Shown piece by piece: positions 25,053 to 33,792 of a stretch of DNA of 64,000 bases; positions within the stretch are counted from its first letter, which is position 1; each line of letters starts with the position of its first letter. Under the pieces are notes generated by a model. It did no database searches, had not been told where the DNA came from, and saw only the letters and a program-made list of their open reading frames with translations. Source of the DNA: Scandinavium vulneris_A (lineage in GTDB: Bacteria; Pseudomonadota; Gammaproteobacteria; Enterobacterales; Enterobacteriaceae); assembly GCA_046518185.1 (NCBI GenBank), contig JBKGRZ010000007.1, positions 1-64,000 of the forward strand, read 5' to 3'. Position numbers and translations under genes: made by a program.

Positions 25053-25309
25053 GCGGCTTTTTTTAATATGTCCCGTTCGTCCGTAACCCGCTTCAGCTCT
25101 TTCTGGAGCCGTCGGATCTCAGCCTGAGCATCTGACTGGACTTTATTGGTGGAGGAGTCTGGTCCGTATGCTTTTATCCAGGCATAAAGACTGTGAGTAG
25201 TGATACCAAGACGTGTTGCCACGCTGGAAACAGAATGACCGCGATCAACAACCTGTTTTACCGCTTCAATTTTAAACTCTTCGGGATAACGCTTACCGCT
25301 CATGGGCAC
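25052..25309 (-). CDS. IS3-family transposase OrfA, truncated
   Basis: 86 codons remain, reading MPMSGKRYPEEFKIEAVKQV, then the helix-turn-helix SVSSVATRLGITTHSLYAWIK and the leucine-zipper part (AQAEIRRLQKELKRVTDERDILKKAA). The frame then runs into the IS30 end. The ATG two codons in (MSGKRY) is the usual family start. Confidence 0.85.
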
Positions 25310-25366
25310 CTCTCTTTAAGTCATCTTAAATGACTCTGAGGTGTCTGTTAAACCCGAGGCGATTCA

Positions 25367-25549
25367 GTCTGAACAGGATGTGATTTATGGTCAGGTGCAT
25401 GCACCAAGGATCTGTACTCCTGCGTACCAAAGCCTTCCGGATGAAAAGTTGAAAAAACATAACCAAAATATTCTTAATTGCATGAAAAAACTGGCCCTAG
25501 GTGGCCAGTTTTTCAGAGATTAAAAAGGTGTAGGGATGAATTTTCTACA
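25367..25549. other. gap between IS element and gor
   Basis: 183 bases holding only the terminator listed next. Nothing else recognised. Confidence 0.4.
25486..25513 (-). terminator. terminator downstream of gor
   Basis: AAAAACTGGCC / GGCCAGTTTTT, an 11-bp stem with loop CTAGGT, flanked by A and T tracts and so able to act on both strands. It lies 37 bases past the gor stop. Confidence 0.8.
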
Positions 25550-26905
25550 CTAACCTCTCATGGTCACAAACTCTTCCGCAGCCGTCGGGTGGATGGCGAC
25601 GGTATTGTCGAAGTCTTTCTTGGTGGCACCCATTTTCAGCGCCACGGCGAAGCCTTGCAGGATTTCGTCCATCCCGAAACCAATGCCGTGGATACCGACA
25701 ATCTTCTCTTCCGGGCCAACGCAAACCAGCTTCATACGGCACGGCTGACGGTGAGAGGTGACGGCGGTGTACATCGCGGTGAAAGAGGATTTATACACTT
25801 TCACGGCATCGTCGCCGTACTGCTCACGCGCCTGCGGCTCGCTCAGGCCGATGGTGCCGATTGGCGGATGGCTGAACACCACGGTCGGGATGTTGCTGTA
25901 GTCCAGATGCTCGTCCGGCTTGTTGTTGAACAGACGCTCGGAAAGGCGACGGCCTGCGGCAACGGCCACCGGAGTCAGTTCAACGGCACCGGTATTATCG
26001 CCCACCGCGTAAATGCCCGGCACGCTGGTGTTCTGGAACTTATCGACAACGATATAGCCCTTGTCGTTGGTTTTCACCCCGGTCGCCGCCAGGTTGAAAT
26101 TGTCGGTTTCTGGCTCACGGCCAATTGCCCAAATCAGGCTGTCGACGGTCTGACTGCGACCATCTTCCAGCTCCAGCGTCAGGCTACCGTCGGCATTTTT
26201 AACAACTGCCTTCGGCACCGCATGGGTGTGCAGCGTTGGGCCTTCAGCAGCCATCACTTCTACCAGGGTCTCGACAATCATCGGGTCGAAGCTGCGCAGC
26301 GGGGCATGTTTACGCACGAACAGGTGCGTTTCAGCGCCCAGACCGTTAATCACACCCGCCAGTTCGACCGCAATATAACCCGCACCCACTACCGCCACGC
26401 GTTTCGGCAGGGCAGGCAGGGCAAAGAAGCCGTCGGAGTCGATGCCGTATTCCACGCCCGGAATGCTCGGGTGGCTTGGACGGCCGCCGGTGGCAATCAG
26501 AATATGGTCGGCGGTCAGGGTTTCCCCGTTCACTTCGATGGTTTTCTCATCGATGAAACGCGCAAAGCCTTTGATAACGTCGACTTTATTTTTGCCCAGC
26601 ACGGTGTCGTACGAGCTGTGAATGCGGTCGATGTAGGCGGTGCGGCTGGACACCAGTTTGTTCCAGTCGAAATGGTTAAGCGTAGTATCGAAGCCGTAGT
26701 CCGGGCCATACATATGAATGGCCTCGCGGATCTGCGCGGCATGCCACATCACTTTCTTCGGCACGCAGCCCACGTTCACGCAGGTGCCGCCGAGTTCTTT
26801 GGCTTCAATCAGCGCACATTTCTGGCCATACATGGCCGCGCGGTTGATGGAGGCGATGCCGCCGCTGCCGCCGCCGATTGCGATGTAGTCATAATGCTTA
26901 GTCAT
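25550..26905 (-). CDS. gor: glutathione reductase
   Basis: 451 residues, reduces glutathione disulfide with NADPH in the cytosol. Visible: FAD-binding GGGSGGIAS (11-19), redox pair Cys42 and Cys47 (GGTCVNVGCVPKK), the NAD(P) Rossmann motif GAGYIAVELAGV, and the C-terminal HPTAAEE whose His (about 439) is the catalytic base supplied to the partner subunit. Length and motifs match E. coli Gor. Followed on the same strand, as in E. coli, by neighbours rlmJ and prlC on its 5' side. Confidence 0.98.
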   Translation of the reverse strand: MTKHYDYIAIGGGSGGIASINRAAMYGQKCALIEAKELGGTCVNVGCVPKKVMWHAAQIREAIHMYGPDYGFDTTLNHFDWNKLVSSRTAYIDRIHSSYDTVLGKNKVDVIKGFARFIDEKTIEVNGETLTADHILIATGGRPSHPSIPGVEYGIDSDGFFALPALPKRVAVVGAGYIAVELAGVINGLGAETHLFVRKHAPLRSFDPMIVETLVEVMAAEGPTLHTHAVPKAVVKNADGSLTLELEDGRSQTVDSLIWAIGREPETDNFNLAATGVKTNDKGYIVVDKFQNTSVPGIYAVGDNTGAVELTPVAVAAGRRLSERLFNNKPDEHLDYSNIPTVVFSHPPIGTIGLSEPQAREQYGDDAVKVYKSSFTAMYTAVTSHRQPCRMKLVCVGPEEKIVGIHGIGFGMDEILQGFAVALKMGATKKDFDNTVAIHPTAAEEFVTMRG

Positions 26906-26975
26906 AGCTTCTTCCTTAATCGTTGATTGCCGCGATTGTATACCTGGAATCCATAGGTTCCACCGATGATTGCGA

Positions 26976-27818
26976 TTACTCCGGTACGATCCAACTCACG
27001 GTAGCGTGACCGGTGCCCGCCGGAACGAGCTTTTTGTGCAGCCAGGGCAGAACATTTTTCATCTGTTGTTCGAGCTTCCACGGCGGGTTGATAACAATCA
27101 TCCCCGAGGCGGTCATGCCGCGCTGATCGCTGTCCGGACGTACCGCCAGTTCGATTTGCAGGATGCGGCGAATGCCGGTGGCTTCAAGCTCTTTGATCAT
27201 GCGTTTGATTTGCGCCCGCAGCACTACCGGATACCACAGCGCGTAGGTGCCGGTCGCGAAACGCTTGTAGCCGCCGCTGATGCCGGATACCACTGCCTGG
27301 TAGTCAGTTTTAATTTCATACGGCGGATCGATAAGGATCAGACCACGGCGCGATGCAGGCGGCAGCTTGGATTTAAGCTGCTGATAGCCGTCGGATTTCT
27401 CCACGCGGGCGCGGTCATCTTTCTGGAATTCGGAACGCAGCAGCGGGAAATCGCTCGGGTGCAGTTCGGTCAGGCTCAGGCTGTCCTGCTCGCGCAGCAG
27501 CTGGCGTGCAATCAACGGGGAGCCCGGGTAGTAGCGCAGCTGACCGCTGCGATTGAAATGTTGTACCACGCTGATATACGGCTCTAATTCCGCAGGCAAA
27601 TCATCCTGCTGCCAGATACGGGCGATGCCTTCCAGATATTCACCGGTACGTTCTGCATGCTCGCCGCTCAGCTGGTAACGACCGGCGCCTGCGTGGGTAT
27701 CGAGATAGAGAAACGGTTTTTCTTTCTCTTTCAGCGATTCAATGATCAGGCTCTGAACGGTGTGTTTGAGGACGTCGGCGTGGTTGCCGGCGTGAAAGCT
27801 GTGGCGATAACTGAGCAT
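26976..27818 (-). CDS. rlmJ: 23S rRNA m6A2030 methyltransferase
   Basis: 280 residues starting MLSYRHSFHAGNHADVLKH, the conserved N-terminus of RlmJ; the longer open frame upstream is not used because it lacks family similarity and overlaps a REP-like repeat. The catalytic motif LIDPPYE (DPPY) for adenine N6 methylation is present. It modifies A2030 of 23S rRNA during ribosome assembly. Seventy bases separate it from gor, the order seen in E. coli. Confidence 0.96.
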   Translation of the reverse strand: MLSYRHSFHAGNHADVLKHTVQSLIIESLKEKEKPFLYLDTHAGAGRYQLSGEHAERTGEYLEGIARIWQQDDLPAELEPYISVVQHFNRSGQLRYYPGSPLIARQLLREQDSLSLTELHPSDFPLLRSEFQKDDRARVEKSDGYQQLKSKLPPASRRGLILIDPPYEIKTDYQAVVSGISGGYKRFATGTYALWYPVVLRAQIKRMIKELEATGIRRILQIELAVRPDSDQRGMTASGMIVINPPWKLEQQMKNVLPWLHKKLVPAGTGHATVSWIVPE

Positions 27819-27842
27819 GGATAAACGTATTCCAGATTGTAA

Positions 27843-27874
27843 GCGTAGGCCCGATAAGCGAAGTGCCATCGGGC
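27843..27874. repeat. REP-like palindromic element
   Basis: GCGTAGGCCCGATAAGCG and GTGCCATCGGGC form the usual imperfect palindrome of repetitive extragenic palindromic sequences, with the inverse seen as CGGGCCTACGC on the minus strand. It lies between the divergent rlmJ and prlC starts. Confidence 0.7.
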
Positions 27875-28031
27875 AAAAATAGAGCGTATCGGCACAGTAT
27901 ACAGAAAAGTCTCTGTCGCCGCGAAAGCACAAGCGCTGCCATTGAAATCCTCTACAATTATCCCCATTCTACAAAGATATGTGCCGCGCCGGACGTGCGC
28001 CTCATTCACCTTTTTCAACAGGACCGCGCTT

Positions 28032-30074
28032 ATGACCAATCCATTACTGACGCCTTTCGAACTGCCGCCGTTTTCGAAAATCCAGCCTGAGCACGTTGTG
28101 CCTGCGGTCACTAAAGCGCTGGACGATTGTCGCGCCGCGGTAGAAAGCGTCGTTGCCCAGGGCGCGCCGTACAGCTGGGAAAGTCTCTGCCAGCCACTGG
28201 CCGAGGTCGACGACGTGCTGGGTCGTATTTTCTCCCCGGTAAGCCACCTGAACTCCGTCAAAAACAGCCCGGAATTGCGCGAAGCCTATGAGCAGACCCT
28301 GCCGCTGCTGTCTGAGTACAGCACCTGGGTTGGCCAGCATGAAGGGCTGTATCAGGCTTATCGCGACCTGCGCGAGGGCGATAACTATGCGGGCCTCAAT
28401 ACCGCGCAGAAAAAAGCGGTCGATAACGCCCTGCGCGACTTCGAGCTGTCGGGGATTGGCCTGTCGAAAGAAAAACAGAAACGCTATGGCGAAATCGCCG
28501 CGCGTCTGTCCGAATTAGGCAACCAGTACAGCAACAACGTGCTGGACGCCACCATGGGCTGGACCAAGCTGGTCACCGATGAAGCCGACCTTGCCGGGAT
28601 GCCGGAAAGCGCCCTGGCGGCGGCAAAAGCCCAGGCCGAAGCCAAAGAGCAGGAAGGTTATCTGCTGACGCTGGATATCCCGAGCTATCTGCCGGTGATG
28701 ACCTACTGCGACAACGCCGCGTTGCGGGAAGAGATGTACCGCGCCTATACCACCCGTGCATCCGATCAAGGTCCGAACGCCGGGAAGTGGGACAACAGCC
28801 CGGTAATGGCCGAGATCCTCGCCCTGCGTCATGAGCTGGCGCAGCTGCTGGGCTTCGAAAACTATGCCGACAAATCACTCGCCACCAAAATGGCGGAAAA
28901 CCCACAGCAGGTGCTCGACTTCCTGACCGATCTGGCGAAACGTGCCCGTCCGCAGGGTGAGAAAGAGCTGGCTCAGCTGCGCGCCTATGCGAAAGCAGAA
29001 TTTGGTGTCGACGAGCTGCAGCCGTGGGATATCGCCCACTACAGCGAAAAACAGAAACAGCATCTGTACAGCATCAGCGATGAGCAACTCCGTCCGTACT
29101 TCCCGGAAAATAAAGCCGTCAACGGCCTGTTTGAAGTGGTGCAGCGCATTTACGGCATCACCGCCAAAGAGCGTAAAGACGTGGACGTCTGGAACCCGGA
29201 AGTGCGTTTCTTCGAGCTGTACGACGACAAAAACGAACTGCGCGGCAGCTTCTATCTCGACCTTTATGCGCGGGAACACAAGCGCGGCGGGGCGTGGATG
29301 GACGACTGCGTCGGCCAGATGCGTAAAGCCGATGGCTCGCTGCAAAAACCGGTGGCCTATCTCACCTGTAACTTTAACCGCCCGGTCAGCGGCAAACCGG
29401 CGCTGTTCACTCATGACGAAGTGATCACCCTGTTCCACGAGTTCGGTCACGGTCTGCATCATATGCTGACCCGCATCGAAACCGCGGGTGTGTCGGGCAT
29501 CAGCGGTGTGCCGTGGGATGCGGTCGAACTGCCAAGCCAGTTTATGGAAAACTGGTGCTGGGAGCCGGACGCGCTGGCGTTTATCTCCGGCCACTACGAA
29601 ACCGGTGAACCGCTGCCGAAAGAACTGCTGGAGAAAATGCTGGCGGCGAAAAACTATCAGGCGGCGATGTTCGTTCTGCGTCAGCTGGAATTTGGCCTGT
29701 TCGATTTCCGTCTGCACGCTGAGTTTAACCCTGAGCAGGGTGCGAAAATCCTCGAGACATTGGCTGAAATCAAGAAACAGGTTTCCGTGGTGCCGGGTCC
29801 ATCGTGGGGCCGTTTCCCGCACGCCTTCAGCCACATTTTTGCCGGTGGCTATGCGGCGGGTTACTACAGCTATCTGTGGGCCGACGTGCTGGCGGCAGAT
29901 GCCTTCTCCCGCTTCGAAGAAGAGGGGATTTTCAACCGTGAAACCGGCCAGTCGTTCCTCGACAACATCCTGACCCGCGGCGGTTCCGAAGAGCCAATGA
30001 CCCTGTTCAAACGCTTCCGTGGCCGCGAGCCGCAGCTGGATGCGATGCTTGAGCATTACGGCATCAAGGGCTGA
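28032..30074 (+). CDS. prlC: oligopeptidase A (M3 metallopeptidase)
   Basis: 680 residues from the ATG at 28032, the same length as E. coli OpdA/PrlC; the upstream extension is rejected because MTNPLLTPFELPPF is the known N-terminus. The zinc motif HEFGHGLHH begins at His469, and the third ligand Glu lies downstream in WDAVELPSQFMENW. A cytosolic endopeptidase that degrades short peptides such as cleaved signal peptides; its expression is part of the heat-shock response in E. coli. It ends 7 bases before rsmJ, with which it forms an operon. Confidence 0.97.
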   Translation: MTNPLLTPFELPPFSKIQPEHVVPAVTKALDDCRAAVESVVAQGAPYSWESLCQPLAEVDDVLGRIFSPVSHLNSVKNSPELREAYEQTLPLLSEYSTWVGQHEGLYQAYRDLREGDNYAGLNTAQKKAVDNALRDFELSGIGLSKEKQKRYGEIAARLSELGNQYSNNVLDATMGWTKLVTDEADLAGMPESALAAAKAQAEAKEQEGYLLTLDIPSYLPVMTYCDNAALREEMYRAYTTRASDQGPNAGKWDNSPVMAEILALRHELAQLLGFENYADKSLATKMAENPQQVLDFLTDLAKRARPQGEKELAQLRAYAKAEFGVDELQPWDIAHYSEKQKQHLYSISDEQLRPYFPENKAVNGLFEVVQRIYGITAKERKDVDVWNPEVRFFELYDDKNELRGSFYLDLYAREHKRGGAWMDDCVGQMRKADGSLQKPVAYLTCNFNRPVSGKPALFTHDEVITLFHEFGHGLHHMLTRIETAGVSGISGVPWDAVELPSQFMENWCWEPDALAFISGHYETGEPLPKELLEKMLAAKNYQAAMFVLRQLEFGLFDFRLHAEFNPEQGAKILETLAEIKKQVSVVPGPSWGRFPHAFSHIFAGGYAAGYYSYLWADVLAADAFSRFEEEGIFNRETGQSFLDNILTRGGSEEPMTLFKRFRGREPQLDAMLEHYGIKG

Positions 30075-30081
30075 CACGTTA

Positions 30082-30858
30082 GTGAAAATCTGTTTAGTAG
30101 ATGAATCAGGCGCCAGCGATGGCGCCTTATCTGTTCTTGCGGCCCGTTGGGGTCTGGAACACGATGCGGATAACCTGATGGCGCTGGTGTTAACCCCGGA
30201 GCATCTGGAATTACGTAAGCGCGATGAGCCGAAGCTCGGCGGTATCTTTGTCGATTTTGTCGGTGGGGCGATGGCGCACCGGCGCAAGTTCGGCGGGGGC
30301 CGCGGCGAGGCGGTGGCGAAGGCGGTTGGCATCAAAGGCAGTTATCTGCCGGATGTCGTCGACGCCACGGCAGGGCTCGGTCGCGATGCGTTCGTGCTGG
30401 CGTCCGTGGGCTGCCGGGTGCGGATGCTGGAGCGTAACCCGGTGGTGGCCGCGTTGCTCGACGATGGTCTGGCGCGCGGATACGCTGACCCGGAAATTGG
30501 CGGCTGGTTGCAGGAACGTTTGCAGCTGATTCACGCCTCCAGCCTGACGGCGCTGACCGATATCACGCCGCGCCCGCAGGTGGTGTACCTCGACCCGATG
30601 TTTCCGCACAAGCAGAAGAGTGCGCTGGTGAAAAAGGAGATGCGGGTATTCCAGTCGCTGGTGGGGCCGGACCTGGATGCCGATGGCTTGTTAGGGCCTG
30701 CGCAACAGCTGGCGACCAAACGGGTGGTAGTAAAGCGCCCGGACTACGCCCCACCGTTGGCCAACGTGGAAACGCCGAATGCGGTGCTCACCAAAGGGCA
30801 TCGATTTGATATTTATGCGGGAACACAACCGATGCCCGAGGGTGTTGAGTGCGGCTAA
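30082..30858 (+). CDS. rsmJ: 16S rRNA m2G1516 methyltransferase
   Basis: 258 residues from a GTG (VKICLVDESGASDGALS), which fits the E. coli RsmJ N-terminus; the ATG at 30019 would overlap prlC and add unrelated residues. SAM-binding motif VVDATAGLGRDAFVLA and substrate motif YLDPMFP are visible. Translation start 7 bases after prlC indicates an operon. In E. coli the next gene is dtpB; here it is missing and uspA follows convergently after a short repeat. Confidence 0.96.
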   Translation: MKICLVDESGASDGALSVLAARWGLEHDADNLMALVLTPEHLELRKRDEPKLGGIFVDFVGGAMAHRRKFGGGRGEAVAKAVGIKGSYLPDVVDATAGLGRDAFVLASVGCRVRMLERNPVVAALLDDGLARGYADPEIGGWLQERLQLIHASSLTALTDITPRPQVVYLDPMFPHKQKSALVKKEMRVFQSLVGPDLDADGLLGPAQQLATKRVVVKRPDYAPPLANVETPNAVLTKGHRFDIYAGTQPMPEGVECG

Positions 30859-30867
30859 AGATCGGTT

Positions 30868-30889
30868 CCCTCTCCCCAAAGGGAGAGGG
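30868..30889. repeat. intergenic hairpin repeat (CCCTCTCCC...GGGAGAGGG)
   Basis: A perfect 9-bp stem with loop CAAA followed by GGGTGAGGGG, between the convergent rsmJ and uspA genes. A related sequence (CCCCTCTCC...GGGGTGAGGGG) occurs at 46847-46869. Likely a dispersed enterobacterial repeat that also serves as a terminator. Confidence 0.6.
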
Positions 30890-30911
30890 GTAGGGTGAGG
30901 GGAAAAGGCGA

Positions 30912-31349
30912 TTACTCGTCTTCTTCGTCACGCAGTGGAACAATCAACATATCCACATGCACGGTATTAATCAGCTGGCGAGCCGACGACATCAGCTTGC
31001 TCCAGAAATCCTGATGATGACCGCAAACCACCAAATCCATATCGTATTTCTTAATAGCATCGACCAGCACCTGGCCGAGATCACCGCTGCCGCTCAGGGT
31101 TTCAGTGATCGGATACCCGGCGTTAGTCGAAAGCTCACTTAATGCGTGGTGCGTTTCTTCAGAGATACGCTTTTGCATATCGCCCAGGTTAACGTCGATC
31201 AGGCCGGTGTAGAGATCGGAGTAATTCACATCGACATGAATCAGGGAAACTTTCGCGTTGTAAGGGCGCGCCATAGAGACTGCTTTGTCGACCAAAACCT
31301 TGCTTTCCGGGGAGAGGTCAACCGCGATAAGAATGTGTTTGTAAGCCAT
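30912..31349 (-). CDS. uspA: universal stress protein A
   Basis: 145 residues, one Usp domain: N-terminal HILIAVDLSPESKVLVDKAV with the conserved Asp, and the DLVVCGHHQDFWSKLMSSARQLINTVHVDMLIVPL end, typical of the non-ATP-binding UspA subtype. Cytosolic dimer induced by growth arrest and many stresses. Divergent from uspB, as in E. coli, across a 300-base regulatory region. Confidence 0.97.
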   Translation of the reverse strand: MAYKHILIAVDLSPESKVLVDKAVSMARPYNAKVSLIHVDVNYSDLYTGLIDVNLGDMQKRISEETHHALSELSTNAGYPITETLSGSGDLGQVLVDAIKKYDMDLVVCGHHQDFWSKLMSSARQLINTVHVDMLIVPLRDEEDE

Positions 31350-31651
31350 AGTGTTACTCCTTCCTTAAGTCTTTGGTTACGTATTGAGTATAGTCAACTC
31401 AACCTTAAAACGAGCCTTAAGTTACGTCAATGACCCTTGATCACCAATTAGTTAAACAAATCCTTTATCTTTATCCATTGATTACGATTAAGGATGTGGC
31501 AAAAAAATCAACGGATCTCCTACACTATTAAAAGAGCCGGTCGGATAAGTTAATGTGACCGGGTTCTCACTCTTTCACTGACTGTCTGTTGAGTTTCGGG
31601 TTGCGGTAGTCCCGGAGGGAGTCTCCGTGGGCGGGTCGCCGGGGAGGAGAT
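31350..31651. other. uspA-uspB divergent regulatory region
   Basis: 302 bases holding the promoters of both stress genes. A sigma-S-type -10 is listed separately. The last 90 bases contain GC-rich inverted sequence (TCCGGAGGGAGTCTCCG-like) before uspB. Confidence 0.5.
31518..31530 (+). promoter_or_regulatory. putative sigma-S promoter -10 of uspB
   Basis: TCCTACACTATTA contains CTACACT, close to the extended -10 consensus of RpoS-dependent promoters. uspB of E. coli is known to depend on sigma-S, and the site lies about 125 bases before its start. Confidence 0.55.
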
Positions 31652-31987
31652 ATGGTAAGCACTGTCGCGCTGTTTTGGGCTTTGTGTATCGTGTGTGTGG
31701 TGAATATGGCGCGCTACTTCTCATCATTGCGCGCCCTGTTGGTGGTGCTGCGTGGTTGCGATCCCTTACTCTATCAGTATGTGGATGGCGGAGGCTTTTT
31801 TACCTCCCACGGTCAGCCGGGCAAACAGGTGCGTTTGGTGTGGTATATCTACGCGCAGCGCTATCGCGATCATCATGATGATGAGTTTATTCGCCGCTGT
31901 GAACGCGTTCGTCGCCAGTTTGTCTTAACCAGTGCGCTGTGTGGCCTGGTGATTATCAGCATGATTGCATTGATGATTTGGCACTGA
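31652..31987 (+). CDS. uspB: universal stress protein B, inner membrane
   Basis: 111 residues with a membrane helix at each end (VALFWALCIVCVVNMARYF and LTSALCGLVIISMIALMIW), the usual length and layout of UspB. In E. coli it is needed for stationary-phase ethanol resistance. Convergent with pitA through a shared terminator. Confidence 0.96.
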   Translation: MVSTVALFWALCIVCVVNMARYFSSLRALLVVLRGCDPLLYQYVDGGGFFTSHGQPGKQVRLVWYIYAQRYRDHHDDEFIRRCERVRRQFVLTSALCGLVIISMIALMIWH

Positions 31988-32016
31988 CTCTTAATTTAAA
32001 AAGTACTGAGATAAAA

Positions 32017-32046
32017 AAAACGGGTCAGTTTCCTGACCCGTTTTTT
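32017..32046. terminator. bidirectional terminator between uspB and pitA
   Basis: AAAACGGGTCAG / CTGACCCGTTTT, a 12-bp stem with loop TTTC, an A tract on the left and a T tract on the right. Serves both convergent genes. Confidence 0.9.
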
Positions 32047-32061
32047 ATTGTGCCTGAACGC

Positions 32062-33561
32062 TTAGATTAACTTCAGACTCAGCCAGTACAGCGAGCCAGA
32101 AAGGATAATCGCCGCTGGCAGGGTCAGTACCCACGCCATCAGAATGCTGGTGACCGTTTTACGTTGCAGACCGCCACCGTCGACGAGCATCGTACCCGCA
32201 ACGGAGGACGACAGAACGTGGGTGGTGGAGACCGGCATCCCGGTGTAGCTCGCCAGACCAATCGATACGGCGGCCGTCATCTGCGCGGACATACCCTGCG
32301 CATACGTCATGCCTTTCTTACCGATTTTCTCACCGATGGTGGTCGCCACGCGACGCCAGCCAATCATAGTACCAATGCCCAGCGCCAGTGCGACGGCCAT
32401 GATAATCCAGATAGGCGCGTACTCGATGGTGCTCAGCATATCGGTTTTAAGCTTCTTCAGCAGACGCTGATCGTCGGCACTCACGTCCGGCAGCTTCGCC
32501 ACTTTATCGGTGGTGTCAGAGATGCACAGCATGATGCGACGCATCTGGCTGCGCTGCTCAACGCTCAGCTTGTCGTAGCTCTCAATGTTGTTATCCAGCA
32601 TCCCTTTCACGCGGTTGAGCGCGTTAATGGTGTTGGCCGGATGACAATGGAACTCGCCAGGCTGGGTTACGCCCTGCTCAGGAGAAGGGATCAGCTGGTC
32701 AACGCCGGTCACTTTTTTCAGCAAATCAGGATGCTGCTGGAAGTAGATTTCGACGTTGTTGACGGCGTCACGGGTACGCGTAATTTCGTAACCAGACGCA
32801 TTCATGTTGACCACAAAGCCCGCCGGTGCCACGCCAATCAGCACCAGCATCACCAGACCAATGCCTTTCTGACCGTCGTTCGCCCCATGGGAGAACGCCA
32901 CGCCAATGGCAGAGATGATCAGCGCAATACGGGTCCAGAATGGCGGCTTTTTCTTACCGTCTTTCTTTTCACGTTCGGCTGGCGTCAGGTGAATACGCGC
33001 CTTTTTCTTGGTGTTGCTCCAGTAACGACGCAGAATGAAGATTAAGCCACCGGCAACCACCAGGCCGACGATAGGCGAAATAATCAGAGAACCGAAAATC
33101 CCCATCACTTTAGGGATGTTCAGCGCGTCCACCACTGAGGTGCCGGTCATCAGGGCGTTGGTTAAACCAATCCCGATAATCGCCCCGATCAGGGTGTGAG
33201 AGCTGGATGCCGGAAGGCCGAAATACCAGGTACCGAGGTTCCAGATAATCGCCGCTAACAGCATAGAGAAGACCATGGCGAGCCCATGAGCAGAGCCCAT
33301 GTTGAGCAGCAAATCCGTTGGCAGCATATGCACAATCGCATAGGCTACGCTCAGACCGCCTAACAGCACGCCAAAGAAGTTGAAGATTGCCGCCATTGCC
33401 ACCGCGAGCTGGGAACGCATTGCACGGGTGTAGATAACGGTCGCTACTGCGTTTGCGGTGTCGTGGAAGCCGTTAATCGCTTCGTAAAACAACACAAATC
33501 CCAGAGCAAGCAATAATAAAAGCCCGGTATGTAAATCCAGGCCAGTAAACAAATGTAGCAT
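32062..33561 (-). CDS. pitA: low-affinity inorganic phosphate transporter
   Basis: 499 residues, the E. coli PitA length. Two inverted PHO-4 halves with signatures GFHDTANAVAT near the N-terminus (about 31-41) and GANDGQKG in the middle, separated by a hydrophilic cytoplasmic loop. A proton symporter for metal-phosphate complexes in the inner membrane; a route for zinc and tellurite entry in E. coli. Neighbour order uspA-uspB-pitA-yhiN is conserved. Confidence 0.97.
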   Translation of the reverse strand: MLHLFTGLDLHTGLLLLLALGFVLFYEAINGFHDTANAVATVIYTRAMRSQLAVAMAAIFNFFGVLLGGLSVAYAIVHMLPTDLLLNMGSAHGLAMVFSMLLAAIIWNLGTWYFGLPASSSHTLIGAIIGIGLTNALMTGTSVVDALNIPKVMGIFGSLIISPIVGLVVAGGLIFILRRYWSNTKKKARIHLTPAEREKKDGKKKPPFWTRIALIISAIGVAFSHGANDGQKGIGLVMLVLIGVAPAGFVVNMNASGYEITRTRDAVNNVEIYFQQHPDLLKKVTGVDQLIPSPEQGVTQPGEFHCHPANTINALNRVKGMLDNNIESYDKLSVEQRSQMRRIMLCISDTTDKVAKLPDVSADDQRLLKKLKTDMLSTIEYAPIWIIMAVALALGIGTMIGWRRVATTIGEKIGKKGMTYAQGMSAQMTAAVSIGLASYTGMPVSTTHVLSSSVAGTMLVDGGGLQRKTVTSILMAWVLTLPAAIILSGSLYWLSLKLI

Positions 33562-33792
33562 AGGACGTTACGCCATTTATGAGGACATGAACGCGGCGCA
33601 TTATCCAGGACAAACGCAGCGTGGGCAAAGAGAAATATAGACTTTTATTGATATATGTTCACTGACGTAAAAATAGCGTCAGGAATTACTCTATAAGTTT
33701 CAAAGGCATGACCATTCATGAAAAAATTCTGACTGGTCGTACCGCAAGGGAAAATTTACAATTCCCGACATTCAAAATGAGAGGACAGGCGT
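33562..33792. other. pitA-yhiN divergent promoter region
   Basis: 231 bases between divergent starts; no motif chosen. Confidence 0.35.

Larger units (their letters stand above)
23090..25366 (-). mobile_element. IS3-family insertion sequence, interrupted and deleted
   Basis: The terminal inverted repeats are visible: GAATCGCCACGG... reading inward from 23090 and GAATCGCCTCGGG... reading inward on the minus strand from about 25366; roughly 24 of 32 positions agree. orfA lies at the right, orfB at the left, both on the minus strand. An IS30-type element (23831-25052) sits between them. Without it the IS3 element is only about 1.06 kb, some 200 bases short for the family. No 3-base target duplication is evident. 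Confidence 0.8.

Noticed and set aside
25478..26926. 482-codon plus-strand frame across gor
   Set aside because: Antisense shadow of gor; gor has all catalytic motifs.
28875..30335. 486-codon minus-strand frame across prlC
   Set aside because: Antisense shadow of the well-defined prlC and rsmJ genes, common in GC-rich DNA.
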